From Flavobacterium luteolum (GTDB taxonomy: Bacteria > Bacteroidota > Bacteroidia > Flavobacteriales > Flavobacteriaceae), in the NCBI RefSeq assembly GCF_027111275.1, contig NZ_CP114286.1, positions 1,302,001-1,366,000 on the forward strand: a DNA stretch of 64,000 nt, given 5' to 3'. Positions 8,291 to 17,214 of the stretch are shown here, in pieces. The notes below the pieces were generated by a model, which searched no databases, was not told where the DNA came from, and was given only the letters and a program-made list of their open reading frames with translations. The position numbers and the translations under genes were made by a program. How positions within the stretch are numbered: position 1 is the stretch's first letter; each line of letters begins with the position of its first letter.

Positions 8291-10357
8291 TTAAAAATTA
8301 TATTGAATTCGTACAAAAAACTGTCTGCCTGCCAAGTTGCTGATTTGGCTTGGATCTGTAAAATCAAATAAATTATTTGCTCCTGCCTGAAGCATAAATT
8401 TATCTCCGATATATTTTGAAATTGACAGGTTTGTTAAGAAGTAACCATCGACAAATGTGTCATATTTGTCAAGTATCTGATTACCGTTTGTATCAAACAT
8501 TCCGTATTTGCTTCTGTAAAAAACACGTAAGTTGATATCGGTTTTTATCTTAGGGATCGTGTAGGCGAATTTAACATTGGCCGTATGTTTTGATCTGTTA
8601 AACAATCCGAAATAATCCGATTTTTTAATTTGAATCGTTTGTAAATCCGAGTTACGGATGTATTGGTAATCTTGAAAATTATCCAGAACTGATTTGTCTT
8701 TTGCTGTTAAAAACTGATAGCCAAATGATACTGATAATTGTTTTGTAAAATCATAAGTTGAATTAAACTCTAGACCGTAAGTAAAGATTTTACTAATATT
8801 AAAATAACTGAAGACATTCTGACCATTCGTTTTTTGGGCAACAACTCGAGTATCAATTAAATTTTCTATTGAATTATAGAACGCATTGACGTCTAGTCTT
8901 AATTTGTTTTTTTTGTAAAAAGTTCCAAGATTGACATTTATTGAACTTTCTGGCTTCAACGGTTCACCAAAATTTACTCCATCTACTCTAGACAAAAGTT
9001 GCCCCTGTTCTTCAAGTTGATTCAAACGATCTTCTGCAACATTATATCCCAAAACCGTATATCCAACCGATGGATTTGTAAAATCAAAGTACAATTGACG
9101 AAAATCTGGTGCTTTGTAGCCATAACCAACAGAAGATTTTAAAGAAAAATTCTCATTAACCTTATAGTTGACTGCTAATTTTGGACTAAACTGTGAAGCA
9201 TACTCACTATGATTATCATATCTAAATCCAGCAAGAACGTTCCATTTCTCAGTTGGATTGTAATCATATTGCAGGTAAATATATTGCGAATTAAAATTTA
9301 CTTGCTTTTCAAAATAAGTTCTGTCTAAAGTCTCATAATTTAATCCAACTCCAGCTGTTAATTTATCATTCTTTAACGAAAGTGTTGTTCGAATTTCTGG
9401 TCGAACTAACCATTGATTGTAATAAGCACTCTCATATAAAGCGTTATTTTTATCATTTAAAAAGGAATCATTTTTGTAATTTGTGGTGTAAAACTCATAT
9501 TCAGAATACACTTTTGAGCTCCATTTATGCTCAAATTTAATTTGCGAATTCCATTCTTTTTCTTTTGCATCACCCTTATAGTTTTCAGAATCGATAATTG
9601 CCACATTATCCATTTTCATATCATAAAAACGATTATTTACAATTAACTTTAAATTCTCTGAAAAATCGTAATATATCTTAGGCTGGATTGTAAAATTATA
9701 AAATGGCTCCACATTTTTTAGTGGCGTGCTTTTATCTAAATCATAACCATCTGTAGAATAAAAATTAGCAAAAAGATTAGCTGAAAACTTCTTCTTCTTC
9801 CACAACAAATTCGTGTTAGCATCATTGGTGTTAAAAGTCGCATACCTATAAGAAAGACTTCCTGTAAACGTATCTTTCTTTGGTCTTTTTGTAATTACAT
9901 TTATTACTCCACCCATTGCTTCAGATCCATACAATGCTGAAGAAGCTCCTTTAACAATTTCTATTCTTTCTATATTTCCCACAGAAACCCTTGATAAGTC
10001 CAAAACACCAGCACTCCTACCCACTAACGGCACTCCATCAATTAAAATCATAGTATAAGCCGCATCCAATCCTTGCATTTGAATTCCTTCAAAACCACTT
10101 TCGTCAGGAATTAAAATAATACCGGTTTGTTCACTTAAAATTTCATTTAATCTTGTAACACCAGACTTCATAATTGCTTCAGACGTAATAATTGTCATAG
10201 GCAAAGGCAAAGATGAAAGCACTCTTTCTGTTCTAGTTGCAGTAGTAACTTTTACTTCCGATAATTCATTTGTTTCCACACTGTCTTTTTTAACATTCTG
10301 AGAAACAGAAATTTGACAAAAAAGCACAACAGCAAAAAGAGTAATTTTAAAGTTCAT
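8291..10357 (-). CDS. TonB-dependent outer-membrane receptor (HmuR-like)
   Basis: 688 residues: signal peptide (about 1-19), a plug domain with the features LSEVKVTTATRTERV and IERIEIVKGASSALYGSEA, then a 22-strand type beta-barrel that ends in the aromatic C-terminus FFVRIQYNF. Such receptors use TonB energy to import iron complexes, haem or cobalamin. Unlike many receptors in this phylum it lacks the N-terminal carboxypeptidase-like domain. Being first gene in front of an HmuY-family gene makes haem the best guess. It is transcribed divergently from a DUF6607-like gene, with a 105-base shared upstream region. Confidence 0.9.
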   Translation of the reverse strand: MNFKITLFAVVLFCQISVSQNVKKDSVETNELSEVKVTTATRTERVLSSLPLPMTIITSEAIMKSGVTRLNEILSEQTGIILIPDESGFEGIQMQGLDAAYTMILIDGVPLVGRSAGVLDLSRVSVGNIERIEIVKGASSALYGSEAMGGVINVITKRPKKDTFTGSLSYRYATFNTNDANTNLLWKKKKFSANLFANFYSTDGYDLDKSTPLKNVEPFYNFTIQPKIYYDFSENLKLIVNNRFYDMKMDNVAIIDSENYKGDAKEKEWNSQIKFEHKWSSKVYSEYEFYTTNYKNDSFLNDKNNALYESAYYNQWLVRPEIRTTLSLKNDKLTAGVGLNYETLDRTYFEKQVNFNSQYIYLQYDYNPTEKWNVLAGFRYDNHSEYASQFSPKLAVNYKVNENFSLKSSVGYGYKAPDFRQLYFDFTNPSVGYTVLGYNVAEDRLNQLEEQGQLLSRVDGVNFGEPLKPESSINVNLGTFYKKNKLRLDVNAFYNSIENLIDTRVVAQKTNGQNVFSYFNISKIFTYGLEFNSTYDFTKQLSVSFGYQFLTAKDKSVLDNFQDYQYIRNSDLQTIQIKKSDYFGLFNRSKHTANVKFAYTIPKIKTDINLRVFYRSKYGMFDTNGNQILDKYDTFVDGYFLTNLSISKYIGDKFMLQAGANNLFDFTDPSQISNLAGRQFFVRIQYNF

Positions 10358-10385
10358 TATTTTTATTCAGTCTTAATAATCGATG

Positions 10386-10393
10386 CAAATATA
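10386..10393 (-). promoter_or_regulatory. -7 element for the receptor/HmuY operon
   Basis: TATATTTG on the minus strand, 28 bases before the receptor start. It mirrors the plus-strand element at 10426-10433. No TTG is seen at a normal -33 distance, which could mean activator dependence or a weak call. A word AATTGTTCTAAATT (10405-10418) between the two could be a regulator half-site; I cannot assign it. Confidence 0.4.
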
Positions 10394-10406
10394 TAACTAT
10401 TTTTAA

Positions 10407-10433
10407 TTGTTCTAAATTAAATTTATATATTTG
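10407..10433 (+). promoter_or_regulatory. promoter of the DUF6607-like gene
   Basis: TTG (10407-10409) and TATATTTG (10426-10433) with 16 bases between, 29 bases before the ATG. Confidence 0.5.
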
Positions 10434-10462
10434 CGAAGAATTTAAAAACAAAACAATAAGTT

Positions 10463-11365
10463 ATGATTTCAAAAAGCCTTTTTTTGTCAGCCGCTATGGC
10501 TTTAACATGTGGTCTTGGATTTAGTCAGGACAAGAAACAACAAGACATAAAATCTATTAAATCGATGTGTGGTTGTTATGAGGTGAAGTTCAATTTCACA
10601 GAAACTTTCTCTTACCCAAAAGATTCTCTTACTTATAAACCTTCTGAGACTAAACACGAATCTGCTTTAGAATGGGTTGAGCTATTAGAAGATACTCCAA
10701 ACAAAATTGTAATGCAGCATTTACTTATTGTAAGTCCTGATATGATTATTAAACACTGGAGACAAGATTGGCTTTACGAAAACACAGACTTATATACTTT
10801 TGACAAAGGCAATTCTTGGAAATACAAGAAATTAGATAAAAAAGCGGTTAAAGGTCAGTGGACTCAAAAAGTATATCAAGTAGACGATAGTCCAAGATAT
10901 GAAGGATCTTCAACTTGGGTACATGTTGACGGACAAGACTATTGGGCAAACGTTGCCGATGCACCACTTCCAAGAAGAGAGCAGACAAAACGTAACGATT
11001 ATAATGTTTTAAAAAGAAGAAACATCCACGAAATCACTGCTACAGGATGGAATCACGAGCAAGACAATGACAAATTAGTTCGCGATGATGCAGGAAAAGA
11101 TGTTTTATTAGCGCAAGAAAAAGGATTTGATGTTTACACTAAAGTTCCTGATTCAAAATGTATTGCAGGACAAAAATGGTGGAAGGAAAATAATGCTCTT
11201 TGGAAAAATGTTCGTGACAAATGGCAAACTCTTTTTGACAGACACCAAGATTTAAATCTAGAGGCTAAAGTTGATAGAAAAGCACTTTATTCTCTTTTAT
11301 TTGATTTGAAACCAGATGCTTCAAAAGCAGAATCTGATAAAATCATTGACAAATTTGTTAAGTAA
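10463..11365 (+). CDS. secreted DUF6607-family protein
   Basis: 300 residues with a Sec signal peptide (about 1-21, cleavage near GFSQ). The mature start DIKSIKSMCGCYEVKFNFTE and the later motifs WQDWLYE-like (HWRQDWLYEN) and RREQTKRNDYNVLKRRN fit my recollection of the family DUF6607; I could not check this. No catalytic motif is recognised; the CGC pair is noteworthy. It is divergent from the HmuR/HmuY-type genes and may be co-regulated with them through the shared upstream region, which would point to haem or iron, but this is inference. Confidence 0.7.
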   Translation: MISKSLFLSAAMALTCGLGFSQDKKQQDIKSIKSMCGCYEVKFNFTETFSYPKDSLTYKPSETKHESALEWVELLEDTPNKIVMQHLLIVSPDMIIKHWRQDWLYENTDLYTFDKGNSWKYKKLDKKAVKGQWTQKVYQVDDSPRYEGSSTWVHVDGQDYWANVADAPLPRREQTKRNDYNVLKRRNIHEITATGWNHEQDNDKLVRDDAGKDVLLAQEKGFDVYTKVPDSKCIAGQKWWKENNALWKNVRDKWQTLFDRHQDLNLEAKVDRKALYSLLFDLKPDASKAESDKIIDKFVK

Positions 11366-11382
11366 TTAGAATTAGTTGTTAT

Positions 11383-11418
11383 AAAAAAGCCAGAAGTTTC
11401 TACACTTCTGGCTTTTTT
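11383..11418 (+). terminator. terminator of the DUF6607-like gene
   Basis: GCCAGAAG (11389-11396) pairs with CTTCTGGC (11405-11412), followed by six T. A-tract on the other side completes a longer stem. Confidence 0.85.
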
Positions 11419-11722
11419 GTTTGTAAAAGACTGATCTTTCAGCGTGAAAAGTTATTAATACTCATCTTCTAAGAAACCTGTTCTTCTATGACCTTCATAA
11501 AGAATATCATATCCGGTTTTATCATAATCGAAAAAGCTTATTAATTCAAAATAGTTAAAAATAATAATACTAGGAAAAATATCTTAAAAAGCTCATAAAC
11601 AACAAACTATACTATTACTGAACATAGTTTAAGCAACAAACTATTTTTATAATCATTTCTACAGGAGCAAAAATAAAGAAGTATATTCCTGCTTTTTATC
11701 CCTAAAAGCCAAAAAAGTAATA
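11419..11722. other. gap with degenerate coding trace and short repeats
   Basis: No intact gene. It contains the minus-strand coding trace described separately (11455-11583), a direct repeat AACAAACTAT (11601-11610 and 11635-11644), and a weak hairpin ATAGTTT / AAACTAT (11624-11630 with 11638-11644) followed by a few T. Confidence 0.5.
11455..11583 (-). pseudogene. possible C-terminal remnant of a lost gene
   Basis: On the minus strand an open frame of about 42 codons ends in TAA at 11455-11457 and has no ATG, being closed upstream by a stop at 11584-11586. The translation ends FFDYDKTGYDILYEG then HRRTGFLEDEY, which has protein-like composition (mixed charged and aromatic residues) rather than the Lys/Asn/Ile noise typical of AT-rich spacers. 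I do not recognise the family. It could be the tail of a gene deleted between the DUF6607-like gene and argS, or chance. Confidence 0.3.
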
Positions 11723-11757
11723 AAAAAAGCCAATAGTCTAAAACTATTGGCTTTTTT
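11723..11757 (-). terminator. terminator of argS
   Basis: Long stem AAAAAAGCCAATAGT with ACTATTGGCTTTTTT and a 4- to 5-base loop, 27 bases past the argS stop. It is T-flanked on both strands, so it can act in either direction. Confidence 0.85.
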
Positions 11758-11783
11758 CACTGTTAACTGTTTAATCTTTTTTC

Positions 11784-13562
11784 CTACATTCTTTCTGGAA
11801 CTTCAATTCCCAACAATTGAAATGCAGATTTAATCACGTCGGCAACTTTCTGAGAAAGCTGCACTCTGAATATTTTTTTTGTCAAATCAACTTCTCCTAA
11901 AATATGCACCGACTGGTAAAAAGAGTTATATTCTTTTACCAAATCATAAGTATAGTTGGCAATTAACGCTGGACTATGATTTTGAGCAGCGTTCTGAATC
12001 ACTTCTGGGAAAAGTTCAATTTGTTTTACCAATTCTTTTTCCTTTTCATGCAATTCTTCAATCTCGATTTTGTTTGAGAAATCAAAATCGGCTTTACGGA
12101 TTATTGATTGAATTCTCGCGTATGTGTATTGAATAAAAGGACCAGTATTACCAGCAAAATCAACAGATTCTTCTGGATTAAACAAAATACGTTTTTTAGG
12201 ATCTACTTTTAAAATGTAATATTTCAAGGCACCTAAACCAATTGTTTTGTACAGTTTTGCTTTTTCTTCGGCAGAATAGCTGTCTAATTTTCCTAAATCT
12301 TCTGAGATTTGTTTTGCCGTATCGGTCATATCTTGCATCAAATCATCAGCATCTACAACAGTTCCTTCACGGCTTTTCATTTTTCCAGATGGCAAATCTA
12401 CCATTCCGTATGATAAATGATATAAACTTGAAGCCCAGTCGAAACCTAATTTTTTAAGGATTAAGAACAATACTTTAAAATGATAATCTTGTTCGTTACC
12501 AACTGTATAAACCATCCCACCCACATCTGGCATATCTTTTACACGCTGAATGGCTGTTCCGATATCCTGTGTCATGTAAACCGCTGTTCCGTCAGATCGT
12601 AAAACAATTTTTCTGTCAAGACCTTCATCTGTCAAATCAATCCAAACAGAACCGTCTGGATCTTTTTCGAAAACTCCTTTATCTAAACCTACCTGAACAA
12701 CATCTTTTCCTAAAAGATAAGTGTTGCTTTCGTAGTAATATTTATCAAAATTAACTCCAAGATTAGTGTAAGTTGTTGCGAAACCTTCATAAACCCATTC
12801 GTTCATTTTTTTCCAAAGCTCAATTACTTTTTCATCACCAGCTTCCCATTTTTTCAGCATATCTTGTGCTTCGATAATAATTGGTGCTTGTTTTTTAGCT
12901 TCTTCTTCTGTTTTACCAGTTTCTATTAAACCATTTATTTCAGCTTTGTAAGCTTTATCAAACTCTACATAATATTTACCAACTAATTTATCCCCTTTTA
13001 AACCAGAAGTTTCAGGAGTTTCTCCGTTTCCGAATTTCTCCCAAGCCAGCATCGATTTACAGATATGAATTCCTCTATCGTTGATAATTTGAGTTTTGTA
13101 CACTTTTTTACCAGAAGCTTTTAAAATCTCTGCAACAGAATATCCTAATAAATTATTACGAACGTGTCCTAAGTGTAAAGGTTTGTTGGTATTTGGAGAA
13201 GAATATTCTACCATAACTGCCTTTTCTTCAGGATTTGGAGCTACAAAACCGAATTGTTTTTGGTCTTTTATTCCATTAAAGAAATCTAGATAATAACTAT
13301 CTGAAATCACAATATTCAAGAAACCAGAAACTACATTAAAGCGAGCAACTTCAGAAACATTTTCTACTAGATAATTTCCAATTTTATTTCCCAATTCAGC
13401 CGGATTACTTTTAATCACTTTTAGCAAAGGGAAAATTACCATCGTAATATCTCCTTCAAACTCTTTTCTAGTAGTTTGAAACTCGATTTTATCAACAGTA
13501 ACATCAAATAATGCTTGTATTGCTTTTTGTATAGAAGGTGTAAGAATTTGTGATAATGACAT
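11784..13562 (-). CDS. argS: arginyl-tRNA synthetase
   Basis: Charges tRNA-Arg in the cytoplasm; a class I synthetase. 592 residues with the N-terminal Add-1 domain, the HIGH motif as PLHLGHVRNN, the catalytic core with GTAVYMTQDIGTA, the KMSKS-equivalent loop GKMKSREG, and a C-terminal DALR anticodon-binding domain (PFIQYTYARI onward). Length and order are normal. A -7 element TATCTTTG precedes it and a strong hairpin follows it, so it is probably monocistronic. Confidence 0.97.
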   Translation of the reverse strand: MSLSQILTPSIQKAIQALFDVTVDKIEFQTTRKEFEGDITMVIFPLLKVIKSNPAELGNKIGNYLVENVSEVARFNVVSGFLNIVISDSYYLDFFNGIKDQKQFGFVAPNPEEKAVMVEYSSPNTNKPLHLGHVRNNLLGYSVAEILKASGKKVYKTQIINDRGIHICKSMLAWEKFGNGETPETSGLKGDKLVGKYYVEFDKAYKAEINGLIETGKTEEEAKKQAPIIIEAQDMLKKWEAGDEKVIELWKKMNEWVYEGFATTYTNLGVNFDKYYYESNTYLLGKDVVQVGLDKGVFEKDPDGSVWIDLTDEGLDRKIVLRSDGTAVYMTQDIGTAIQRVKDMPDVGGMVYTVGNEQDYHFKVLFLILKKLGFDWASSLYHLSYGMVDLPSGKMKSREGTVVDADDLMQDMTDTAKQISEDLGKLDSYSAEEKAKLYKTIGLGALKYYILKVDPKKRILFNPEESVDFAGNTGPFIQYTYARIQSIIRKADFDFSNKIEIEELHEKEKELVKQIELFPEVIQNAAQNHSPALIANYTYDLVKEYNSFYQSVHILGEVDLTKKIFRVQLSQKVADVIKSAFQLLGIEVPERM

Positions 13563-13891
13563 GTAAACTTATTTTAAAGTGAGCAAAGATACTGCTTATT
13601 CATCAATTAGAGAAAATCAAAAACATATTAAATTCAAGAAAAGAGTTTCAATTTGACAAAAAGATAGAGATATTAATTATTAAAATTATCAAAAACCCAA
13701 AAGCGTAATCTCTTACAAAACAGTCTATGAGAAAAAAAATATACTTTTTTCTTGGATTTCTTGTAACATATCAACCGTAAAAGAGTCTTAATAGAGACTT
13801 TATTTTTTTTTGAAGTCAGGGAAAACAAAAAAGAAAAAGCTAACAAAACGAAATCATCATCAATCAAATCAAAAATAATCAGTAAAAAATC
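13563..13891. other. gap between argS and the beta-barrel gene
   Basis: A 329-base divergent upstream region. It holds the argS -7 element (13584-13591) and a small hairpin AGTCT / AGACT (13784-13788, 13795-13799) followed by a T-rich tract, which could be an attenuator in the leader of the plus-strand gene. A 64-codon minus frame at 13673-13867 looks like noise. Confidence 0.4.
13584..13591 (-). promoter_or_regulatory. -7 element of argS
   Basis: TATCTTTG on the minus strand, 21 bases before the argS ATG. No TTG lies at a usual -33 distance. Confidence 0.45.
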
Positions 13892-16312
13892 ATGAAATTA
13901 AAACTCTTTCTGTTTGCGTTATTAGGTATAATCGCAACAGCACAGGCCCAGAATGCTGGAAGTATTTCTGGAAAAATTACAGAAAAATCGAACAATGCAC
14001 CAATTTCTTACGCCACTGTTTCGCTTAAAGAAAATGGAAAAGTAGTTTCAGGCGTTAATACAGACGATAACGGAGACTTTTCATTTAAAAATATTGCTTT
14101 AAAAAGTTACACGATCGAAATTCAATACATTGGATTTAGAAAATATATCGGTTCTATCCTTTTGAGCGAAAACAAAAAAAATGCAACTGTAAATGTTTCT
14201 TTAGAAGAAGAAGCAACTCAGCTTAAAGGTGTTAACATTGTTAGCGAACGCTCTACTATCGAACAAAAAATTGACAGAAAAGTAGTTACAGTTGGAAAGG
14301 ACTTAACAACTGCAGGAGCTTCGGCATCTGATATTATGAATAATATTCCTTCTGTAAATGTGGATCAAGACGGAAAACTTTCGCTTCGCGGAAATGATAA
14401 TGTTCGTGTATTAATTGACGGACGCCCTACAAACATTGACCCTGCTCAGTTATTGAAACAGATTCCATCAACTTCAATTAAAAAAATTGAGTTAATTACT
14501 AATCCAAGTGCCAAATATAACCCAGAAGGAATGTCTGGAATCATTAATATTATTTTGCATAAAAATGCTAACACAGGTTTTAATGGAAGCTACAGTGGTG
14601 GTATTACTTTTGGTGAAACTGCAAAATACAATCAGTCTTTAGATTTGAACTATAAAACAGGGAAAGTAAATTTCTTTGGAAATGTGGGGCAAAACTTTGG
14701 AACATACCATAATAAAGGTTTTATCCAAAGATTTGATGAAGATATTACTCAAAATATAGATGTTTTGAATGATAATGAGTCTTATTTATACAAGATTGGT
14801 ATGGATTATCTAATTGATGATCACAACACTTTATCTATTTATACCAACCAAAACAAATCTGACGGAAAAGGTTATGTAGATACTAATATCGATTACAATA
14901 ATGTAACTGGTTCTGACATTTCAAATATTTTGCAAAAGTCAAAATATTGGGGACCAGACCGAGTTGGAACTTATAATTTAGCTTACAAACACATCTTTAA
15001 AAAAGAAGGCCATACTTTAGATTTTGAAGCAAATTATAGTGATAATAAAGAAACACAAAATGCTTCTTTTGATACAGAAACAACAAAAACAGACAATACT
15101 GCTGGAAATGTTTTCTATGAAGATTATTTAAAAGGAACCAGAAAATTAAGTACTGTAAACATTGATTATGTTAATCCATTAAACGAAAAAACAACGCTTG
15201 AAGCTGGAGCTGAAGCAAGAATCACAAGAACAGAAAACGATTATATTACCGGAAATCCTTTACTTCCTGTAGCAGATCAAACATCTCACTATACTTATGA
15301 CACAGATATTTATTCTGCTTATGTAACATTTGGACAGAAATTTAAAAAGCTAAGCTATCAAGTAGGTGCACGTTTTGAAAGCTACAAAGTACAAGCAAAT
15401 TTAAATTATGGAAAAGAGAAATTTGATGATGATTACATCACTTTATATCCATCGGCATATTTGACCTATAATTTGACTGAGAAAAATACTTTGCAATTAA
15501 GCTACAGCCGTCGTGTAGACCGTCCGAGTTTAGAGCAGACAAAACCTATTCGTGAATTTGCAACTCCACTAGTAACTTCAATAGGAAACCCAGAATTAAG
15601 ACCTCAATTTACTAACTCTATCGAAGTAAATTATACTAAAACGCTTGAGAAAGGAAGCTTTACAGCGGGTGTTTTTGTGAGAAGCATTAATGATCAAATC
15701 AGCAGGATTTTATATCCAGATCCTAACGATCCAAGTGAGCAAAAGCAAATTATGAGTTATACAAATTTTGATCATAATACTGCCTACGGATTTGAAATGT
15801 CATTCAATTATAAAATTACAAAATGGTGGGATATTCAGCCATCGATTGATTTTTCAAGCATTGATCAATCAGGAGTTATATATGCCTTTATTCCAGAAGA
15901 AAATAAAATTGGACCAACAAATAAAACCGTTACTGTTGCCGCATTTAATGGACGTATGAACTCTAATTTTAAAGTAAACAAACGCTTAAGCTTCTTAGCT
16001 TTCGGATTCTATAGAGGCGCTACTGACGGGCTTCAGAACAATAGCCACGAAATGTACAAAATGGATATTGGTACGCGTTATACGTTGCTAGACAACAAAA
16101 TGAATTTAAGTGTTCGTTTCAACGATGTCTTCAATACTATGAAATATGCTTTCGACACATTAAATCCTTATCCTCAAGCAGGTCAGTTTAAATGGGAAAG
16201 CCAAACTGTTTATTTTGGTTTAACTTACAACTTTGGAGGCGGAAAAATCAAAAATTTACAGCGTAAACAAAGAGATGATAACACTAATAAAGGCGGGGGC
16301 GGAATGTTCTAA
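13892..16312 (+). CDS. outer-membrane beta-barrel (TonB-receptor-like) protein
   Basis: 806 residues. Signal peptide (1-19, ending AQAQ), a carboxypeptidase-regulatory-like beta-sandwich (about 23-110; GSISGKITEKSNNAPISYATV), a plug-like segment (LRGNDNVRVLIDGRP, IKKIELITNPSAKYNPEG), then a long barrel of the OMP_b-brl_3 type. The C-terminal tail is NFGGGKIKN... GGGGMF, common in this family. Members resemble TonB-dependent transporters, but substrates are mostly unknown. It stands alone, with no SusD-type partner, so a glycan-import role is not supported. Confidence 0.88.
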   Translation: MKLKLFLFALLGIIATAQAQNAGSISGKITEKSNNAPISYATVSLKENGKVVSGVNTDDNGDFSFKNIALKSYTIEIQYIGFRKYIGSILLSENKKNATVNVSLEEEATQLKGVNIVSERSTIEQKIDRKVVTVGKDLTTAGASASDIMNNIPSVNVDQDGKLSLRGNDNVRVLIDGRPTNIDPAQLLKQIPSTSIKKIELITNPSAKYNPEGMSGIINIILHKNANTGFNGSYSGGITFGETAKYNQSLDLNYKTGKVNFFGNVGQNFGTYHNKGFIQRFDEDITQNIDVLNDNESYLYKIGMDYLIDDHNTLSIYTNQNKSDGKGYVDTNIDYNNVTGSDISNILQKSKYWGPDRVGTYNLAYKHIFKKEGHTLDFEANYSDNKETQNASFDTETTKTDNTAGNVFYEDYLKGTRKLSTVNIDYVNPLNEKTTLEAGAEARITRTENDYITGNPLLPVADQTSHYTYDTDIYSAYVTFGQKFKKLSYQVGARFESYKVQANLNYGKEKFDDDYITLYPSAYLTYNLTEKNTLQLSYSRRVDRPSLEQTKPIREFATPLVTSIGNPELRPQFTNSIEVNYTKTLEKGSFTAGVFVRSINDQISRILYPDPNDPSEQKQIMSYTNFDHNTAYGFEMSFNYKITKWWDIQPSIDFSSIDQSGVIYAFIPEENKIGPTNKTVTVAAFNGRMNSNFKVNKRLSFLAFGFYRGATDGLQNNSHEMYKMDIGTRYTLLDNKMNLSVRFNDVFNTMKYAFDTLNPYPQAGQFKWESQTVYFGLTYNFGGGKIKNLQRKQRDDNTNKGGGGMF

Positions 16313-16361
16313 TCTCACCTAAGAAGATTTTTTTAATACTATTTTAAATAATTTCTTGTAG

Positions 16362-16395
16362 AAAAAGTCTGGAGATTGCCACCTCCAGACTTTTT
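16362..16395. terminator. bidirectional terminator between convergent genes
   Basis: 13-bp arms AAAAAGTCTGGAG (16362-16374) and CTCCAGACTTTTT (16383-16395) with T runs on both strands. It serves the beta-barrel gene and cutC. Confidence 0.88.
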
Positions 16396-16406
16396 TATTT
16401 TTAGTT

Positions 16407-17078
16407 CTATAAAAAGTTACACAATTCCTTTATTTCTTCTGGATTTGCAGTTTCTGAGTTATCTGTAATTGCAGACGAATGATAAAAAGTAAGATCTAAT
16501 TTCTCTTGCAATAATTTTATATTTGAAGATCGTAAACCACCTCCCGGCATAATTTCTATTCGATCTCCTGCCAACTCTTGAAGCCTTTCTAAAGCCAAAA
16601 TTCCTTCTTCTACATTTACACCTTGACCTGAAGTCAAAATGGTTTTGAAGCCACAGTCAATTACATCTTCAAGTGCTTTTTCAGGATTTTTAACTACATC
16701 AAACGCACGGTGAAAAGTACACGATAAAGGATGCGCAAGATGCACCAATTCTTTATTCTGCTTTTTATTAACTTTTCCGTTTTCTTTTAAAATTCCGAAA
16801 ACAAAACCGTCAACCCCTAATTTTTTATATTGCTTAATATCTTGTTTCATTTCGGTAAGCTCTTCATCCGAATAAACAAAATCACCTCCACGAGGTCTTA
16901 TAATAACATGCATTTTTATATTTATGCTTTCACGAACTTTTACTACCAAAATAGAATTTGGAGTAGTTCCTCCCAGTTTCATATTTTCACATAGCTCAAT
17001 TCTATCCGCACCGTTTGCCTGAGCAATCAATGCCGATTCATAATTAAAACAAGCTATTTCTAGTTGATTTTTTTTCAT
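16407..17078 (-). CDS. cutC: CutC-family protein
   Basis: A 223-residue TIM-barrel protein of the CutC family, linked by old genetics to copper homeostasis in E. coli, though the biochemical role remains unsettled. The diagnostic start CFNYESALIAQANGADRIEL and the motif HVIIRPRGGDFVYSD are clear, and IMPGGGLRS and YHSSA lie in the C-terminal half. It is somewhat shorter than the E. coli protein but complete. No neighbouring copper genes are present. Confidence 0.9.
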   Translation of the reverse strand: MKKNQLEIACFNYESALIAQANGADRIELCENMKLGGTTPNSILVVKVRESINIKMHVIIRPRGGDFVYSDEELTEMKQDIKQYKKLGVDGFVFGILKENGKVNKKQNKELVHLAHPLSCTFHRAFDVVKNPEKALEDVIDCGFKTILTSGQGVNVEEGILALERLQELAGDRIEIMPGGGLRSSNIKLLQEKLDLTFYHSSAITDNSETANPEEIKELCNFL

Positions 17079-17160
17079 TTAATAGAATAATTTCTTCGGT
17101 TTTGTTATTGCAAAGAACAACAAAAATTGTGCAATTTATTTTTCAATACTAAAGTATAAA

Positions 17161-17190
17161 AAAACCTGCTCCCAATAAGAAGCAGGTTTT
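17161..17190 (-). terminator. terminator of fabH
   Basis: 10-bp stem AAAACCTGCT / AGCAGGTTTT with a 10-base loop, followed by T on the minus strand, 24 bases past the fabH stop. Confidence 0.8.
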
Positions 17191-17214
17191 AAATATAATG
17201 TAAGATGAATTAAT

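Noticed and set aside
13673..13867. Minus-strand 64-codon frame between argS and the beta-barrel gene
   Set aside because: Lys/Phe/Leu-rich noise, no start signal and no protein-like pattern.
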